Below, in pieces: positions 25,272 through 27,584 of a DNA stretch of 27,584 nt (position 1 is its first letter; each line of letters opens with the position of its first letter). The stretch comes from Longicatena sp. GTDB taxonomy: Bacteria; Bacillota_I; Bacilli_A; Erysipelotrichales; Erysipelotrichaceae. The stretch covers positions 1 to 27,584 of the forward strand of contig JAHHST010000005.1 in NCBI GenBank assembly GCA_020025055.1, written 5' to 3'. A program made the position numbers and the translations under genes. The notes under the pieces were generated by a model. It was not told where the DNA came from. It saw only the letters and a program-made list of their open reading frames with translations, and searched no databases.

Positions 25272-26099
25272 TTATTTTTTTACTTTTGGTTGATTTTTAA
25301 CTGCTTCATCCATCCATTGTTGACGAGTTTCTTCTGGTAAATCTTTTAAAGCTTTTTGAATTGCATTATATAATTTTCCATCTTTTGATCCTGTTTTCAT
25401 TCCTACAGAAACACTTGTATCAATATCAAAACCTTTTCCTTTTTCAAATTTAACGATTGATAAACCTTTATTAGCTGCTACAACGCCTGCAGCTACTGGA
25501 TATTCAGCTGTAATTCCATCTACTTCTTTTTTCTGTAAAGCTACAACCATTTCAGGATAATTATTTTTTGGAACCGCATGTTTTACATTTTTAATTTGAT
25601 CAATAACTGTATCATAATTTGTATTCTTTTGTCCTACAACTGCTTTTCCACCAAAATCTTGAATGCTTTTCGCTTTTTTAAGTTTCTTGTCATTATTACG
25701 AACGATCATAACCATTTCACTATCATAATAAGGATCTGTAAAATCTAATCCTTTACGTTCTGTCATACCAGCAATTACAACATCAATATCTCCAGCATCG
25801 ATTGCTGGAATTAAACCATCCCAAGCAATTTTCTTAATTTCAATTTCACGTCCTAATTGATCTGCGATATAACGAGCAACACGTACATCATATCCATCCG
25901 CAAATCCTGCACCACCTAAAGAAACACTTGTTTTTGTTTGTTCTGTTGTTTGCCAGTTGAATGGAGCATAATTACATTCCATTCCAACAACTAATTTTTC
26001 TTTTCCTGTAACTTCAGATGTATTTGTTTCTTTATCTCCACATCCTGCCAATAACATTGCACATGCAACAAATCCTAAACCTAATTTTCTAAATTTCAT
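25272..26099 (-). CDS. Lipoprotein amino-acid-binding protein (probably lysine)
   Basis: This extracellular solute-binding protein of family 3 has 275 residues. A lipoprotein signal peptide ends in the lipobox LAGC, making C20 the acylated residue. The mature protein begins the two-lobed fold with LVVGMECNYAPFNW near 35, and the family motif GYDVRVARYIADQLG lies near 78. It captures the amino acid and delivers it to the permease. It is the first gene after a lysine riboswitch, so lysine is the best guess, although binding residues cannot be judged reliably by eye. The Shine-Dalgarno is AGAGGTAAAGAAA. Confidence 0.93.
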   Translation of the reverse strand: MKFRKLGLGFVACAMLLAGCGDKETNTSEVTGKEKLVVGMECNYAPFNWQTTEQTKTSVSLGGAGFADGYDVRVARYIADQLGREIEIKKIAWDGLIPAIDAGDIDVVIAGMTERKGLDFTDPYYDSEMVMIVRNNDKKLKKAKSIQDFGGKAVVGQKNTNYDTVIDQIKNVKHAVPKNNYPEMVVALQKKEVDGITAEYPVAAGVVAANKGLSIVKFEKGKGFDIDTSVSVGMKTGSKDGKLYNAIQKALKDLPEETRQQWMDEAVKNQPKVKK

Positions 26100-26120
26100 T
26101 TTCTTTACCTCTTTTCTATT

Positions 26121-26145
26121 AAAAAAGTCGTGCTATTGCACGACT
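26121..26145 (-). terminator. Intrinsic terminator of the lysine riboswitch
   Basis: AGTCGTGC-AATA-GCACGACT, an 8-bp perfect stem followed by TTTTT, placed between the aptamer and the binding-protein ribosome site. Confidence 0.9.
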
Positions 26146-26326
26146 CTATACATACACTTGAGTGTGAAATAGCTCCTCTTCATATTCATGAAGGAGTGTT
26201 ATTGGTATTCCCTAATAACCCCAAATAAATACTCTACCAAATACTTATTTTCGGCGATGGTTACCTTTCAAAGCCTTCATTGCTCGTCAGCTCCAACTTT
26301 TACTCATTTGCATCGCTGCCTCTATA
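26121..26326 (-). promoter_or_regulatory. Lysine riboswitch (L box) with terminator
   Basis: The leader of the ABC operon holds lysine aptamer landmarks in order on the minus strand: AUAGAGGCAGCGAU, AAUGAGUA, GGCUUUGAAAGG, AUCGCCGAA, UUGGGGUUAUUAGGGAAUACC, CCUUCAUGAAUAUGAAG and GGAGCUAU. The GGGAAUACC element and the five-stem spacing match the Thermotoga maritima aptamer as I recall it. P1 pairs AUAG (26322-26325) with CUAU (26169-26172). Downstream lies a strong terminator (26121-26145). CACACUC (26161-26167) can pair with GAGUCGUG of the terminator stem, giving a plausible antiterminator. Lysine binding would favour termination and shut off the transporter. Confidence 0.9.
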
Positions 26327-26345
26327 CGATTTTTTAATTATCTAT

Positions 26346-26373
26346 ATATTACAACTTTTTTTAGTTTTGTCAA
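26346..26373 (-). promoter_or_regulatory. Promoter of the riboswitch-ABC transporter operon
   Basis: On the minus strand consensus TTGACA (26368-26373), 16-base spacer, TAATAT (26346-26351). Transcription would begin about 10-15 bases before the aptamer. Confidence 0.7.
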
Positions 26374-26429
26374 CCAAATTTCAAATTTTAAATTATGAAA
26401 TTTAAAAACTGCTTTTATATACACTATCC

Positions 26430-26466
26430 AAAAAAATCCCTATAGGAATTATTCACCTATAGGGAT
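26430..26466 (-). terminator. Terminator of the short-chain dehydrogenase gene
   Basis: On the minus strand AATCCCTATAGG / CCTATAGGGATT, a 12-bp perfect stem with a 9-nt loop, is followed by TTTTT. It lies 30 bases after the stop. Confidence 0.9.
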
Positions 26467-26495
26467 TACTTTTCATACATTTATCTACTTACTTA

Positions 26496-27281
26496 TTATT
26501 CGTAGAATTTACCCATATATTCTGCAGCTTCATCAGCAGTAAGATCACAATGCCAATGATGAACATTTTTACGGTTTCTTTCACCTACTACTAAAGAACG
26601 CACCTTTCCTAAGTTTTCAAAGATTTCATCTGCAACAGCTTCTGGAGTCATTGCAGCTGCAATTGCTTTTTTACCTTCTTCTCCACCTGGTTGATTTTGT
26701 AACCAACTTGGAGTAATTGTAGAACCTAAAGTAGCAGCCATAACATCTACACATCCTCTTGATTCATAAGCAACTGCTTCTGTCAATTTCGCAATATATG
26801 CTTTACATGCACCATACTGTGCATTATATGGAGAACTTGTAACTCCTGTTAAAGAAGAATAATTTACAACAGCTCCACGTTTTTGTTTTGTAAAAATTCC
26901 CATATAATGATAGAAGCACTTCAAGAATGTATTAATATTAACATTTAACATTTTTTGATGCCATTCCCATTCTGTATCTTGTAATTTTCCAAAACGATGT
27001 AAACAAGCTACATAAGACATAAATCCCATGTCTAAATCTTTTGTTTTTTCAAAAATTTCATCAGCAGCATTTTCTTCACTAAAATCTGCTCTAATAACTA
27101 AATGTTCTACATTATATTTTTCACTAATTTCTTTTCCTAATTCATGTAATTTTTCTTCACGTCTACCAACTAAAACAACGTTCATACCACCTTGTGCAAT
27201 TTTTTCAGCTGTAGCTTTTCCTACACCTTCTGTTGCACCTAAAATGATACCCCATTCACCGTATTTTTCTTTTAAATTCAT
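26496..27281 (-). CDS. Short-chain dehydrogenase/reductase (SDR)
   Basis: The 261-residue NAD(P)-dependent oxidoreductase has a classical-SDR Rossmann fold: glycine motif GATEGVG at 15-21, catalytic S142/S143, Y156 and K160 (YGACK). R40/R41 after the second strand (VLVGRR) suggest NADP(H). Two usually conserved motifs differ: NNAG is SYVA (89-92), and the PG after the catalytic lysine is LG (ATLGSTITPS). It starts at ATG after AAAGGAG with a rather long spacing of 10. Substrate unknown; steroid/bile-acid dehydrogenases belong to this superfamily, but nothing here proves it. It has its own promoter and terminator, so it is a single-gene unit. Confidence 0.88.
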   Translation of the reverse strand: MNLKEKYGEWGIILGATEGVGKATAEKIAQGGMNVVLVGRREEKLHELGKEISEKYNVEHLVIRADFSEENAADEIFEKTKDLDMGFMSYVACLHRFGKLQDTEWEWHQKMLNVNINTFLKCFYHYMGIFTKQKRGAVVNYSSLTGVTSSPYNAQYGACKAYIAKLTEAVAYESRGCVDVMAATLGSTITPSWLQNQPGGEEGKKAIAAAMTPEAVADEIFENLGKVRSLVVGERNRKNVHHWHCDLTADEAAEYMGKFYE

Positions 27282-27329
27282 TTTGCATACACTCCTTTTT
27301 AAAACTATAATATTTTTTTCAGTATGATA

Positions 27330-27358
27330 ATTATATCACAAAATATATTAAATGTATA
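27330..27358 (-). promoter_or_regulatory. Promoter of the SDR gene
   Basis: On the minus strand TATACA (27353-27358), 17-base spacer, and an extended -10 TGATATAAT whose TATAAT is at 27330-27335. Confidence 0.65.
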
Positions 27359-27377
27359 CGTTTTCATTAAAATTATT

Positions 27378-27409
27378 AAAAAATTTTGGAGCTGTTTTCT
27401 GTTCCAAAA
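27378..27409 (-). terminator. Terminator upstream of the SDR promoter
   Basis: On the minus strand TTTTGGAAC / GCTCCAAAA makes a 9-pair stem (one G-T pair) with an 8-nt loop, followed by TTTTTT. It must end a transcript that starts further right, possibly the short one from the 27515 promoter. Confidence 0.7.
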
Positions 27410-27508
27410 AATGTATTTTTATTGAATCTTTTTAATTAATTCTAAAGATACATGTAATTTTATAATTTAATCAAACATTGCAATCTCTAACGCTCCTTTT
27501 CTTTTATA
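27378..27508 (-). ncRNA. Candidate short transcript or SDR leader of about 130 nt
   Basis: A promoter-like pair (27515-27542) and a terminator (27378-27409) on the same strand bracket about 130 bases without a substantial ORF. There is a GAAAAGGAGCG ribosome-site-like sequence, but only tiny frames follow (TTG, 7 codons; ATG, 3 codons). It may be a small RNA, an attenuator leader for the SDR gene, or AT-rich coincidence. Confidence 0.3.
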
Positions 27509-27514
27509 ACAATC

Positions 27515-27542
27515 AATATATATAATCTTATATAAATGTCAA
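27515..27542 (-). promoter_or_regulatory. Candidate promoter at the right edge
   Basis: On the minus strand consensus TTGACA (27537-27542), 16-base spacer, TATATT (27515-27520). The TGTACA palindromes lie immediately upstream of the -35. Confidence 0.5.
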
Positions 27543-27545
27543 CAT

Positions 27546-27580
27546 AAAAATGTACATTTTTGATCATATAAATATGTACA
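27546..27580. repeat. Pair of TGTACA palindromes, candidate operators
   Basis: AAAAATGTACATTTTT (27546-27561) is a perfect 16-bp palindrome. A second TGTACA (27575-27580) has partial flanking symmetry, with centres 24 bases apart. They sit next to a TTGACA box, a place typical of regulator sites; the cognate regulator may lie beyond the window. Confidence 0.45.
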
Positions 27581-27584
27581 ATTT

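Noticed and set aside
26154..26165. ACACTTGAGTGT palindrome as a separate operator
   Set aside because: It lies in the riboswitch expression platform and is better explained as part of alternative RNA pairing.

Overview
The window looks like a chromosomal segment of a low-GC, gut-type Firmicute. Gene content (a bacterial V-type ATPase, LctP lactate permease, YhaM, a VanZ-like protein, a lysine riboswitch, AGGAGG-type ribosome binding sites, AT-rich intergenic regions) fits an Erysipelotrichia-like lineage best. That placement is an inference from general resemblance, not from a marker gene. I see no rRNA, tRNA, insertion sequence, prophage or CRISPR array.

Layout. (1) Positions 95-8689, minus strand: a complete nine-gene V-type ATPase operon, transcribed in the order G/H-C-I-K-F-E-A-B-D, with a -10 box near 8720 and a terminator at 71-102. 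(2) 8882-10450: an LctP-type lactate permease with a 20-bp inverted repeat ahead of it. (3) 10599-14764: an RluA-family pseudouridine synthase (minus) divergent from a nuclease-helicase fusion plus a membrane DUF218 protein (plus). The two promoters have abutting -35 boxes. (4) 14831-16541, minus: a HAD phosphatase, an unrecognised 48-aa ORF and a membrane-anchored polysaccharide deacetylase. (5) 16611-21560, minus: an overlapping operon of a flippase-like membrane protein, a glycosyltransferase fused to a RecX-like domain, the YhaM exoribonuclease, a 16-codon overlapping ORF and a CDF-type transporter. (6) 21715-23579, minus: a VanZ-like protein, an inositol-monophosphatase-family enzyme and an orphan protein with a sigma region-4-like C-terminus. 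(7) 23742-26373, minus: an amino-acid ABC transporter under a lysine riboswitch, which points to lysine as its substrate. (8) 26496-27281, minus: a short-chain dehydrogenase. Upstream of it lies a possible 130-nt terminated transcript and TGTACA palindromes at the window edge.

How the parts fit. The ATPase and lactate permease are both ion-coupled membrane energetics. The glycosyltransferase/flippase pair suggests glycolipid or other envelope glycan synthesis. Most of the window is ordinary housekeeping. The points most worth a second look are the glycosyltransferase-RecX fusion, the Cas4/RecB-like nuclease fused to an XPD/DinG-type helicase, small ORFs with good ribosome binding sites or start/stop overlap, and the right-edge regulatory region.
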